DNA from: DASZHJ01 sp963735465 | Lineage (GTDB): Bacteria > Pseudomonadota > Alphaproteobacteria > ATCC43930 > CGMCC-115725 | DNA: 64,000 bases | NCBI GenBank assembly: GCA_963735465.1 | Contig: CAVTLA010000001.1 | Span: forward strand, 4,464,001 to 4,528,000 | Direction: 5' to 3' | Shown: positions 35,108-43,868 of the stretch, one piece after another | How positions within the stretch are numbered: position 1 is the stretch's first letter | Layout: each line of letters opens with the position of its first letter | Notes under the pieces: generated by a model | What the model saw: only the letters and a program-made list of their open reading frames with translations | Database searches by the model: none | Told to the model about the DNA's origin: nothing | Program-made: the position numbers and the translations under genes

Positions 35108-36181
35108 ATGTCCCACCATTTCGATACGCCGACCGCCCAGAAGGATCCGCGCATCAACCTCTGCGACCTCTACCTGTTCCCGGGTCGGCCGGGAACCACC
35201 GTGATGGCAATGACGGTGAATCCCGACGCCGGCCTCTCGGCGCCGGACACGTTTCACGACGAGGGCCTCTATGCGTTCCGCTTCGATCTCAACCGCGACG
35301 GCCGGGAGGAGGTGGCTTTCAAGGTCCGCTTCGGCGCCGTCGATCACGCCGATGGCGACGGGCACCGGCACCGGCAGACCTTCGAGATCCGCCGCGCCAC
35401 CGGGCGGGCGGCGGTGCGGGGCTGGGAGGGCGAGCCCGTCGCGAAGGGCTACACGGGCGAGGTGACCAGGACCGGCGCCGGGGCGATGGCCTATGCCGGG
35501 CTCGCTCCCGATCTCTTCGCCGGTGACGCGGCGGCCCTCGGCAGGCTTCCGCAGCGCCCTCTATAACGACGGCAGGTACGACCCCGGCGCCTTCGAGAAT
35601 CGCAAGAACTTCTTCGCCAGGCGGAACGTCACCGCCATCGTCATCGAGGTTCCCAGCCATCTGATCGGCCGCGGGCCGGTGCGGGGATGGGCGACGGCGT
35701 CGCTCTATGGCCATGCCCCGGAGGTCCAGGTCTCCCGCTGGGGCCTGCCGCTGATCACCCACGTCTTCATGCCCGACGCGGAGATGAAGGAGCAGTTCAA
35801 TCGGGCGGTTCCGACCGACGACCAGAGCCGCTTCATCGCGCAGGTCGCCGCGGTCGCAGAGAAGCTGACCACGCTCGCGGGCTCCACGCTCGAGCCCGGC
35901 GGAATATGCCCGGCAGCTCACCGCCCGGCTGTTCCCGACGATGCTGCCCTACGAGCTCGACACGCCGGCGGCCTTCGACTTCGCCGGCTTCAACGGCCGG
36001 GCCCTGACCGACGACGTCATGGACGTCATCCTGACGCTGGCGACGAACACGGCGCTGGGCGACGGCGTGATCCCGGACAAGGATCGCACCCGCGCCGAGT
36101 TCCCCTATTTCGGCGAGCCCTACAGCGAGCGCCGAGCAGGCCGACGTCGCGCCGGCTCGCCCTGTCGCGAAGAAGGAGTGA
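35108..36181 (+). pseudogene. DUF4331-family protein, broken by three apparent +1 frame changes
   Basis: The ATG at 35108 starts SHHFDTPTAQKDPRINLCDL, a typical DUF4331 opening. The frame changes near 35544, 35901 and 36127, each as if one extra base were present, and coding sense resumes each time. The parts are ALYNDGRYDPGAFENRKNFF, then SRWGLPLITHVFMPDAEMKEQ, then EYARQLTARLFPTMLPYELD and DFAGFNGRALTDDVMDV, then AEQADVAPARPVAKKE with a stop at 36179. Joined, the protein would be about 356 residues. It lies 35 bp after the exported unknown gene. Three changes in one gene suggest either decay or a run of assembly errors. Confidence 0.75.
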
Positions 36182-36229
36182 GACAAAGACGGGAATATCG
36201 ACGCGGCGCGGACCGCTTTCCCCAGTCGC

Positions 36230-37198
36230 CTATTTGTGCGCCGACCGCGTGCCGACCTGGCGCGTGAGAAAAGCGTCGACCCGCGCCGCGATCTCGTCGG
36301 GCTTCTCGTCGAGGGCGAAATGCCCGGCGTCGAGGATGTGGATCTCCGCCTTCGGCAGATCGCGGCGATAGGCCTCGGATTCCGCGACCTGGAACGACGG
36401 GTCGTAGCGTCCCCAGAGCACGAGGGTGGCGGGCTGATGCTGCCGGAGCCAGGCCTGCCACGCCGGATAGCTCGCGACGTTGGTGCGGTAGTCGTAGAAC
36501 AGATCGGTCTGGATATCCGCCTGCCCGGGCTGGCTCAGGAACGCGAACTCGTCGGTCCAGAGATCTGGATCGTAGCGGTCGATGTTGGGACTGGAGCCCA
36601 GGTGGCGCTGCCTGGTCGCCGCCAGGGAGAGGAAATTCCCGCGGAGAGCCGCCTCGTTCGGCGCGCGATCGGCCCAGAACTCCCGGCGTTTTTGCCATAG
36701 GGGACCGAGGCCGTCCTCGTGGGCGACGGCGTTCTGGATGACGAGGGCCTGGACGCGCTCGGGATGGGCGAGGGCGAGGCGGAACCCCACGGGTCCACCG
36801 TAGTCCTGGAGATAGAGCGAATAGCGGGCAAGACCCAGCGCCTCGGTGAAATGCTGCGTCACCTCGGCGATGTGATCGAAGGTGTAAGCGAAAGTCTTCG
36901 GATCCGGCGCGTCGCTGTGGCCGAAGCCGGGATAGTCAGGCGCCACCAGATGAAACCGCTGGGAAAGACGGGTCAGCAGCGGCTCGTACATCCGCGAGGA
37001 CGACGGAAAGCCGTGCAGGAGAAGGAGCGTCGGCGCCTCCGGTCGGCCGGCCTCGCGATACGCGATCGACAGGCCGTCGACGGTGATGCTGCGATAGAGG
37101 ACGGGCTCGCGACGGGAGTCGGGAGCCGCCTGGCTGGCCATGGGCATCGTCATTCCGAGGCACGCCGCGATGATTGCAAGAGAGCCGGGCCTGAGCAC
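36230..37198 (-). CDS. Exported alpha/beta hydrolase, epoxide-hydrolase/haloalkane-dehalogenase type
   Basis: The GTG at 37198 has GGAGG five bases upstream and opens a signal peptide (VLRPGSLAIIAACLGM, ending ASQA), giving 322 residues. The oxyanion motif LLHGFPSS and the nucleophile YLQDYGGPVG are present; aspartate rather than serine is the nucleophile, as in epoxide hydrolases and dehalogenases. Late are VLWGRYDPSFQ and the catalytic histidine in DAGHFALDEKP. A periplasmic location is unusual for this group. It lies 29 bp after the cytochrome P460 gene and is probably cotranscribed. Confidence 0.85.
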   Translation of the reverse strand: MLRPGSLAIIAACLGMTMPMASQAAPDSRREPVLYRSITVDGLSIAYREAGRPEAPTLLLLHGFPSSSRMYEPLLTRLSQRFHLVAPDYPGFGHSDAPDPKTFAYTFDHIAEVTQHFTEALGLARYSLYLQDYGGPVGFRLALAHPERVQALVIQNAVAHEDGLGPLWQKRREFWADRAPNEAALRGNFLSLAATRQRHLGSSPNIDRYDPDLWTDEFAFLSQPGQADIQTDLFYDYRTNVASYPAWQAWLRQHQPATLVLWGRYDPSFQVAESEAYRRDLPKAEIHILDAGHFALDEKPDEIAARVDAFLTRQVGTRSAHK

Positions 37199-37227
37199 GC
37201 GCACCTCCGGGAAATGGACGACGCGCC

Positions 37228-37809
37228 CTATCGTTTCAACGGGGCGTATCCCTGAATGTAGATCCAATCCGTCGTCTGCGCCGGCACATGGCAGCCTTGG
37301 CAGTCCGCCGTGTAGTCCGTGGAGGTCGTCTTCAGGGGATTGCCGGCGTCGAACCACGACCAGCCCCAGCCATCGCCCCATAGCTTGTTGCCGGGATGGC
37401 TGTTCCGCCCGTCTTTCACCATCACGAACCAGCCCTTCAAGGTCTGGGCGCGGCTGACGGTTCCCGTCGCCATCTGGTCGGTCGCGGCGGCGAACACCTC
37501 CTTCACCAGCACCGCGCCCTCGGGAAAATGTCCGTCCCGGCGATAGGCGGCGATGGTGCCGGGCGAGGCGTAGACCACATGAAGCTGCTGCGCGCCCGGT
37601 CCCTGGTCCGCCGCCACCGCCCAGCTGCCCAGGAACTGATAGGTGGTGCGGTAATCCGCGGGCACGCGCAAGTTGCCCTTCGCATCGGCTACCGGGCCGG
37701 GCTTCGGGGTCACCGCCGCCGCAGCGCCACTCATCTGGCCGTGGGCCGCAATCGAGACCGATATCAGCAATCCCATCACGGTGATGCCTATGGCGCCGAT
37801 GTTTTTCAT
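37228..37809 (-). CDS. Exported cytochrome P460-family haem protein
   Basis: This 193-residue protein has a signal peptide (MKNIGAIGITVMGLLISVSI, ending AHG). The P460 domain has YRTTYQFLGSWAV, KEVFAAATDQM and LKGWFVMVKDGRNSHPGN. The c-type haem site DCQGCHVPAQ is near the C-terminus, and the VPADYRT opening is typical. Cytochromes P460 oxidise hydroxylamine or related nitrogen compounds; the lysine cross-linked to haem cannot be placed by eye. It is divergent from the AraC regulator at 37916 across a 106-bp gap, so that protein probably controls it. Confidence 0.85.
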   Translation of the reverse strand: MKNIGAIGITVMGLLISVSIAAHGQMSGAAAAVTPKPGPVADAKGNLRVPADYRTTYQFLGSWAVAADQGPGAQQLHVVYASPGTIAAYRRDGHFPEGAVLVKEVFAAATDQMATGTVSRAQTLKGWFVMVKDGRNSHPGNKLWGDGWGWSWFDAGNPLKTTSTDYTADCQGCHVPAQTTDWIYIQGYAPLKR

Positions 37810-37915
37810 GCTCTAGCTCCCTCGGATGGCTCGATGTCGCGCTCGTAATCTAGGCGCGGTTTGGATAGGAGTTGCTGTCCTTAGGTCACTGTTCTGTTCC
37901 GAGGGTCCTGAAAGC

Positions 37916-38917
37916 GTGTCGAATCGTCCAAGCCTCCCGATCTCCCGCTCGGTCCTGGAAATTCTGATCTCGACGCTGGATGTCAATGTCGTCCGGCTGA
38001 TCGAGTGCCTGGTCAGCCCCGGGTGGCGGCTGTCGTTTCCGGCGGCGCATCTGCCGGCGATCCACTACAACCTGTCGGGCCGCGGGCATGTGTACGTCGG
38101 CGACGCGCCGGCGATTCCGATTTTCCCCCACACTCTCGTCATCGCGCCGCCGCACCAGCCGTTCCGCATCGAGGCCGCCGGCGATGGCGGAGCCGCCTCC
38201 TGCCTGAAGATCGTGGAGCGGCCGTGGCAGGCCGACGACACCGCCGCCATCGTGCATCGATACCGCGCCGGCGAAGCGGAGCCCGAGGTGGCGCTGATCT
38301 GCGGCTATTTCCGCGCCTTCTACGGCACGTCGATCGACCTCTTCGGCACGCTGCACGCCCCGATCGTCGAGCAGTTCGGGACCGCCGACACCCTCGACGC
38401 GAAGCTGAGCTCCGCGCTCGCCGAGCTCAGGGCCCGGCAGATCGGCATGGAGGCGATGACGACGGCGCTGCTGAAGCAGGTCCTGGTGACGCTGATCCGC
38501 CGGTCGCTCTATTCGGCGGATGTGTGGCTGGAGCGCTTTTCGATGCTGAGCGATCCCAACATCGCGCGGGCCTTCACCTGCATGCTGACCGAGCCGGGCG
38601 CGGCGCATTCGGTCCTGACCCTGTCCCAGGCCGCCGGCCTCAGCCGCTCCGCCTTCATGGCGCGCTTCGCCGGCGCCTTCGGGTGCTCGCCGATGGCGGC
38701 GCTCCGCCAGCTCCGCATGCACCGCGCCGCCGCCATGCTGTCCGCCAACATCCTTCCCCTCAAGCAGATCGCCCACGCTGTCGGCTATACCAGCCCCAGC
38801 AGCTTCTTCCGCGCCTTCCGCCAGACCTACGGCAAGGATCCCCTGGACTATCGAGCGTCGTCGCGGCGCGCGCCCGACGAGACGCCCGCACTGCCTGCGC
38901 GGTCCCTGCACGGCTGA
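37916..38917 (+). CDS. AraC-family transcriptional regulator
   Basis: I chose the GTG at 37916, giving 333 residues; the frame reaches 37826 but would run into the promoter region. The N-terminal two thirds is an AraC-binding (cupin_6 type) sensor, with LVIAPPHQPFRIE and a hydrophobic core. The C-terminal domain has two helix-turn-helix motifs: LTLSQAAGLSRSAFMARF, and LKQIAHAVGYTSPSSFFRAF with FRQTYGKDPLDYR. It faces the P460 and hydrolase operon, which it most likely regulates. Confidence 0.9.
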   Translation: MSNRPSLPISRSVLEILISTLDVNVVRLIECLVSPGWRLSFPAAHLPAIHYNLSGRGHVYVGDAPAIPIFPHTLVIAPPHQPFRIEAAGDGGAASCLKIVERPWQADDTAAIVHRYRAGEAEPEVALICGYFRAFYGTSIDLFGTLHAPIVEQFGTADTLDAKLSSALAELRARQIGMEAMTTALLKQVLVTLIRRSLYSADVWLERFSMLSDPNIARAFTCMLTEPGAAHSVLTLSQAAGLSRSAFMARFAGAFGCSPMAALRQLRMHRAAAMLSANILPLKQIAHAVGYTSPSSFFRAFRQTYGKDPLDYRASSRRAPDETPALPARSLHG

Positions 38918-39057
38918 CGCGCGATTCGACCGGAAGAGGCGCGACGAGGGCCGCGGCGATGACGGCACGCCGGAGCAAGACATAGCAAGAAACCCGGCTG
39001 GCAAGGCGTCGCCCCTATGTCAGCATCGAAGCCGTGTTGTCTGGTGAAGGATCGGCG

Positions 39058-39279
39058 GTGAAGAAAGAACATCCGGCCTCGGTGCGTCGGCGCGACCTGC
39101 TGCGGACGGTGATGACCGGTGCCGCGGCGGCGGCGGCGGTCCTGGCCACGGGGACGGTTGCCGCGGGACCCGCGGCGGCCTTGCCGCGGAACAGCGCGGA
39201 GAAGAGCAGACCCCGCTACCGGGCGAGCGCCGCGGAGGTTCAGGAATTCTATCGCGTCAACCGCTATCCGGTGCGGTAA
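39058..39279 (+). CDS. Formate dehydrogenase-region small TAT-signal protein
   Basis: The 73-residue product begins at the GTG at 39058. It contains a twin-arginine signal (SVRRRDLLRTVMTGAAAAAA) and a short mature end (KSRPRYRASAAEVQEFYRVNRYP). That end matches the small TAT-target proteins encoded just before formate dehydrogenase genes in many proteobacteria. It leads the Fdh operon, 12 bp before fdhA. Its task is unknown but is tied to FdhA export or assembly. Confidence 0.85.
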   Translation: MKKEHPASVRRRDLLRTVMTGAAAAAAVLATGTVAAGPAAALPRNSAEKSRPRYRASAAEVQEFYRVNRYPVR

Positions 39280-39291
39280 GGGAGACATCCT

Positions 39292-42250
39292 CTGCTGACT
39301 AGGAAGACGAGAGAGCGCCGCGGCGGCCATGGAAAATCGGCCGCCGCGCCGCTGAACCAATCGGAAAGCGGGGTCGATCGGCGCGGCTTTCTGCAGCGCT
39401 CCGGCCTTGTCGCCGGGAGCCTCGCGGCGCTGGGCAGCCTGCCCCTCGCCGGCATCCGCACCGCCGCGGCCGGCCCGCCGCCGCCTGTGGGCATGACGGC
39501 CACCAGCCGCAAGAACCTCTGCACCCATTGCTCCGTCGGCTGCTCCGTCGTCGCCGAGGTCGCCGACAACGTCTGGATCGGCCAGGAGCCGGACTACGAC
39601 AGCCCGATCAATCGCGGCTCCCATTGCTGTAAGGGCGCGGCGGTGCGCGACGACGTCCTCAGCGAGCGCCGCCTGCGCTACCCGGTGAAGCTGGTGAGCG
39701 GCCAGTGGGTCCGCCTCTCCTGGCAGCAGGCGATCGACGAGATCGGCGACAAGCTGCTGGAGATCCGTCAGAAGTCGGGACCGGACTCGGTCTACTGGCT
39801 GGGCTCCGCCAAGTTCACCAACGAGGCCGCCTACCTCAACCGCAAGCTCGCCGCCTTCTGGGGCACCAACAACAGCGATCACCAGGCGCGGATCTGTCAT
39901 TCCACCACGGTCACCGGCGTCGCCAATACCTGGGGCTACGGCGCGATGACCAACAGCTACAACGACATCCGCAACGCCAAGACCATCCTCATCATGGGCG
40001 GCAACCCGGCGGAGGCGCATCCGGTCTCCCTGCAGCACATCCTCGAGGGCAAGGAGCTGAACCGCGCCAACATGATCGTCATCGATCCCCGGATGACGCG
40101 GACCGCGGCGCACGCCACCGAATACGTCCGCGTCCGTCCGGGCACCCACATCGCGACGATCTACGGGATGCTCTGGCACATCTTCCAGAATGGCTGGGAG
40201 GACAAGGAATTCCTCAGCCAGCGCGTCTACGGCGTGGACGAGATCCGCGCCGAGGTGGCGAAATGGCCGCCCGCCGAGGTCGAGCGCGTCACCGGCCTGC
40301 CCGAGGCCCAGGTCAGGCACGTCGCCGAGACCTTCGCCAAGCAGCGGCCGGCGACCCTGATCTGGGCGATGGGCCAGACCCAGTTCACGACCGGCACGGC
40401 CAATGTGCGCGCCAGCTGTCTCCTGCTGCTCGCCACCGGCAATGTCGGCCTCGCGGGCGGCGGCGCCAACATCTTCCGCGGCCACACCAACGTCCAGGGC
40501 GCCACCGATCTCGGTCTCGATGTGACCTCGCTGCCGCTCTACTACGGCCTCTCCGAGGACGCCTGGCGCCATTGGTGCCGGGTCTGGGAAGTGGACTACG
40601 ACTGGATGCGTGCCCGCTTCCCCGACAAGACGCTGATGGAGACGCCGGGCATTCCCAGCACGCGCTGGTTCGACGCCACGCTCCTGCCCAAGGACCAGGT
40701 GAGCCAGCCCGACACGCTCCGGGCGATGTTCGTGATGGGGCACGGCGTCAACACCATCACCCGCATGCCGGAAGCGGTGCGCGGCATCGAGAAGCTGGAT
40801 CTGCTGGTGGTCTGCGATCCCTATCCCACGGCGTGGTCGGTGATCTCCCAGCGCAAGGACGGCATCTATCTGCTGCCGGCCTGCACCAGCTTCGAGATGG
40901 ACGGCTCGCGCACGGCGTCCAACCGCTCGCTGCAATGGGGCGAGCAGATCGTGCCGCCGGTCTTCGAATCGAAGAACGACTACGACACCATGTACATGCT
41001 GGCCCGCAAGTTCGGCTTCGCCGACCTGATGTTCAAGAACATCAAGGTCACGAACGGCGCGCGTCTCCGCCGAGGACATCCTGCGCGAGATCAATCGCGG
41101 CGGCTGGTCCACGGGCTATTGCGGCCAGTCGCCGGAGCGGCTCAAGGCCCATATGCGCAACCAGCATAAATTCGATCTGGTGACCTTGCGCGCGCCCAAG
41201 GACGATCCCGAGGTCGGCGGCGACTACTACGGCCTGCCGTGGCCGTGCTGGGGCACGCCGGAGTTCCGGCACCCGGGCACGCCGATCCTCTACAACACCA
41301 ACCTGGCGGTGAAGGACGGCGGCGGCACCTTCCGCGCCCGCTTCGGCGTCGAGCGCGTGGTCACCCGCAAGGTGATGGAGAACGGCCAGGAGGTGGAGAA
41401 GCAGGAGCACGACAACCTCCTCGCCGAGGGCTCCTACTCCGTCGGGTCGGAGATCCAGGACGGCTATCCCGAGTTCACTCTCGGCGTCCTCAAGAAGCTC
41501 GGCTGGGACCGGGATCTGACGGCCCAGGAGATGGAGGTCATCCAGCGCATCAATCCCGCCAATCCCGATGCGGTCTCCTGGGCCCTCGATCTCTCCGGCG
41601 GCATCCAGCGGGTCTCGATCGAGCATGGCTGCTCGCCCTATGGCAACGGCAAGGCGCGCATGGTCGCCTGGAACCTGCCGGATCCCATACCGGTCCACCG
41701 CGAGCCGATCTATACGCCGCGCCCGGATCTCGTCGCCAAGTATCCGACCCTGCCCGACGCACGGCAGTTCCGGGTCCCCAACATCGGCTTCACCGTGCAG
41801 AAATCCGCCGTCGACCGGGGCGTCGTGAAGCAGTTCCCGCTGATCCTGACCTCCGGCCGGCTGGTGGAATACGAGGGCGGCGGCGAGGAGACGCGCTCCA
41901 ACAGGTGGCTGGCCGAGCTGAAGCAGGACATGTTCGTCGAGATCAATCCGGCGGACGCGGGCGAGCGCGGCGTCAAGGACGGCGACTGGGTCTGGGTCAC
42001 CGGGGCCGAGAGCAGCTCGAAGACGCGCATGAAGGCGCTGGTGACCGAGCGGGTCGGCAAAGGCGTCGCCTGGATGCCGTTTCACTTCGCCGGCTGGTTC
42101 CAGGGCGTCGATCTCCGCGGCAAGTATCCCAAGGGCGCCGATCCCATCGTGCTCGGCGAGAGCGTCAACACGCTCACCACCTACGGCTTCGACCCCGCCA
42201 CCGGCATGCAGGAGCCCAAGGCCACGCTCTGCCAGATCCGCGCGGCCTGA
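39292..42250 (+). CDS. fdhA: Formate dehydrogenase major (molybdopterin) subunit, with an apparent 1-base insertion
   Basis: The product, about 985 residues after correction, is a periplasmic molybdenum or tungsten formate dehydrogenase. The TAT signal VDRRGFLQRSGLVAGSLAALG lies upstream of the first GTG in frame (39487), so initiation is probably at CTG 39292 or 39295; GGGAG stands seven bases before 39292. The 4Fe-4S ligands are in LCTHCSVGCS and SHCCKG. The metal ligand is cysteine in ARICHSTTV, so this is not a selenoprotein. Near 41062 a single extra base breaks the frame: NG-A becomes VSAEDILREINRGGW in the next frame, and coding continues to 42250 (QFPLILTSGRLVEYEGGGEE). The rest of the operon is intact. 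Confidence 0.9.
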
Positions 42251-42261
42251 GGGGAGACACC

Positions 42262-42864
42262 ATGGCGCGAATGAAATTCCTCTGCGACGCCGACCGCTGC
42301 ATCGACTGCAACGCCTGCGTCACCGCCTGCAAGAACGAGAACGAGGTGCCCTGGGGCATCAACCGCCGCCGGGTCGTCACCATCAACGACGGCAAGCCCG
42401 GCGAGCGCTCGGTCTCCATGGCCTGCATGCACTGCACCGACGCGCCCTGCGCCGCGGTCTGCCCGGTGAACTGCATCTTCCCGACCGAGGACGGCATCGT
42501 CCTGCATTCCAAGGATCTCTGCATCGGCTGCGGCTACTGCTTCTACGCCTGCCCGTTCGGCGCGCCGCAATACCCGAAGGTCGGCAACTTCGGCACCCGG
42601 GGCAAGATGGACAAGTGCACCTACTGCGCCGGCGGCGGCGGACCGGAAGTTTCCGGCAGCGCCGAGGAATATGCCAAATACGGCTCCAACCGCTTCGGCG
42701 AGGGCAAGCTGCCGCTCTGCGCCGAGATGTGCTCCACCAAGTCGCTCCTCGCCGGCGACGGCGAGGTGATCGCCGAGATCTACAAGGAGCGGGTCCTGAC
42801 GCGCGGCTACGGCTCCGGCGCCTGGGGCTGGATGACCGCCTACCACGAGGACATCTCGGTGTGA
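42262..42864 (+). CDS. fdhB: Formate dehydrogenase iron-sulfur subunit
   Basis: This 200-residue ferredoxin-type subunit has four 4Fe-4S motifs: CIDCNACVTAC near residue 13, CMHCTDAPCAAVCP, CIGCGYCFYACP, and a last cluster split over KCTYC and LCAEMC. It passes electrons from FdhA to the membrane cytochrome b. The ATG at 42262 follows GGGGAGA. The stop overlaps the next gene's GTG (GTGA). Confidence 0.94.
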   Translation: MARMKFLCDADRCIDCNACVTACKNENEVPWGINRRRVVTINDGKPGERSVSMACMHCTDAPCAAVCPVNCIFPTEDGIVLHSKDLCIGCGYCFYACPFGAPQYPKVGNFGTRGKMDKCTYCAGGGGPEVSGSAEEYAKYGSNRFGEGKLPLCAEMCSTKSLLAGDGEVIAEIYKERVLTRGYGSGAWGWMTAYHEDISV

Positions 42865-43868
42865 GCGCCCTGACGCGGGTCGCGCGCACCCTCCTCGTCG
42901 TCGGCGTTCTCGCCGTCGCCAGCGGTATCTCGGCGCCGGCCCAGACCCTCGGCCCCGACGGCGCGCCGAACCCCGATGCAAGCTCGGTGCATCAGCAGAC
43001 CCTGCTGCAGCAGGCGCCGCGGATCGAAGGGCGCATCGACATTCCCGACGCGAAGGCGAGGGTTCTGATCCAGCCCGCGGGCCGGACATGGGACTATTTC
43101 CACGAGGTGATCCTGCACTGGATGGGCGCGGTGGTGATCCTCGGCATGATCGCCGTGCTGGCGCTCGGGTATTTCATCCTCGGCCGGATCCGGATCTCCG
43201 CCGGCCGGTCCGGTCGGAAGGTGCGCCGCTTCAGCGCCTATGAGCGCTTCTCCCACTGGCTGACGGCGGCGTCCTTCGTCGTGCTCGGCCTCACCGGCCT
43301 CAATATCACCTTCGGCAAGCTCCTGCTGCTGCCGGTGATCGGGCCCGAGGCGTTCAGCGACATCTCGCAGTGGGCAAAATACGCCCACAACTTCACCAGC
43401 TTCGCCTTCGTGCTCGGGCTGGTCCTGATCACCGCGAATTGGATCAAGGATAATATACCGCGCAAGGTGGACATCGATTGGATCCGCCAGGGCGGCGGCT
43501 TCATCAAATCCCGCCACGCGCCGGCGGGACGCTTCAACGCCGGCGAAAAGATGGTGTTCTGGCTGGCCCTCGTCGGCGGTGCCGCGGTGGCGGCGTCCGG
43601 ATATCTGCTGCTGTTCCCGTTCTACGGCACCGGCATCGCCGAGATGCAGCTGGCCCAGGTCGTGCACGGCGTGGTCGCCGTGCTCTTCGTCGCGCTGATC
43701 CTGGCGCACATCTATATCGGGACCCTCGGCATGGAGGGCGCCTTCGAGGCCATGGGGACCGGCGACGTCGATCTCAACTGGGCGCGCGAGCATCACGACG
43801 TCTGGCTGCGGGAAAAGCTCGCCCGGGAAGGTCAGCCCGGGCCCGCCTCGACCACGCCGGCGGAATGA
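42861..43868 (+). CDS. Formate dehydrogenase cytochrome b subunit
   Basis: The GTG at 42861 overlaps the fdhB stop and gives 335 residues. After a signal-like segment come about five membrane helices with histidines suited to two b haems: YERFSHWLTAASF, WAKYAHNFTSFAF, QVVHGVVAV and LAHIYIGTLG. It should pass electrons to quinone and hold FdhA/B on the outer face of the inner membrane. The next start overlaps the stop (ATGA). Confidence 0.92.
   Translation: MSALTRVARTLLVVGVLAVASGISAPAQTLGPDGAPNPDASSVHQQTLLQQAPRIEGRIDIPDAKARVLIQPAGRTWDYFHEVILHWMGAVVILGMIAVLALGYFILGRIRISAGRSGRKVRRFSAYERFSHWLTAASFVVLGLTGLNITFGKLLLLPVIGPEAFSDISQWAKYAHNFTSFAFVLGLVLITANWIKDNIPRKVDIDWIRQGGGFIKSRHAPAGRFNAGEKMVFWLALVGGAAVAASGYLLLFPFYGTGIAEMQLAQVVHGVVAVLFVALILAHIYIGTLGMEGAFEAMGTGDVDLNWAREHHDVWLREKLAREGQPGPASTTPAE

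Noticed and set aside
41050..41075. The fdhA break as a selenocysteine codon or programmed frameshift
   Set aside because: The metal ligand is a cysteine (RICHS) far upstream; there is no in-frame TGA at the active site and no slippery sequence.
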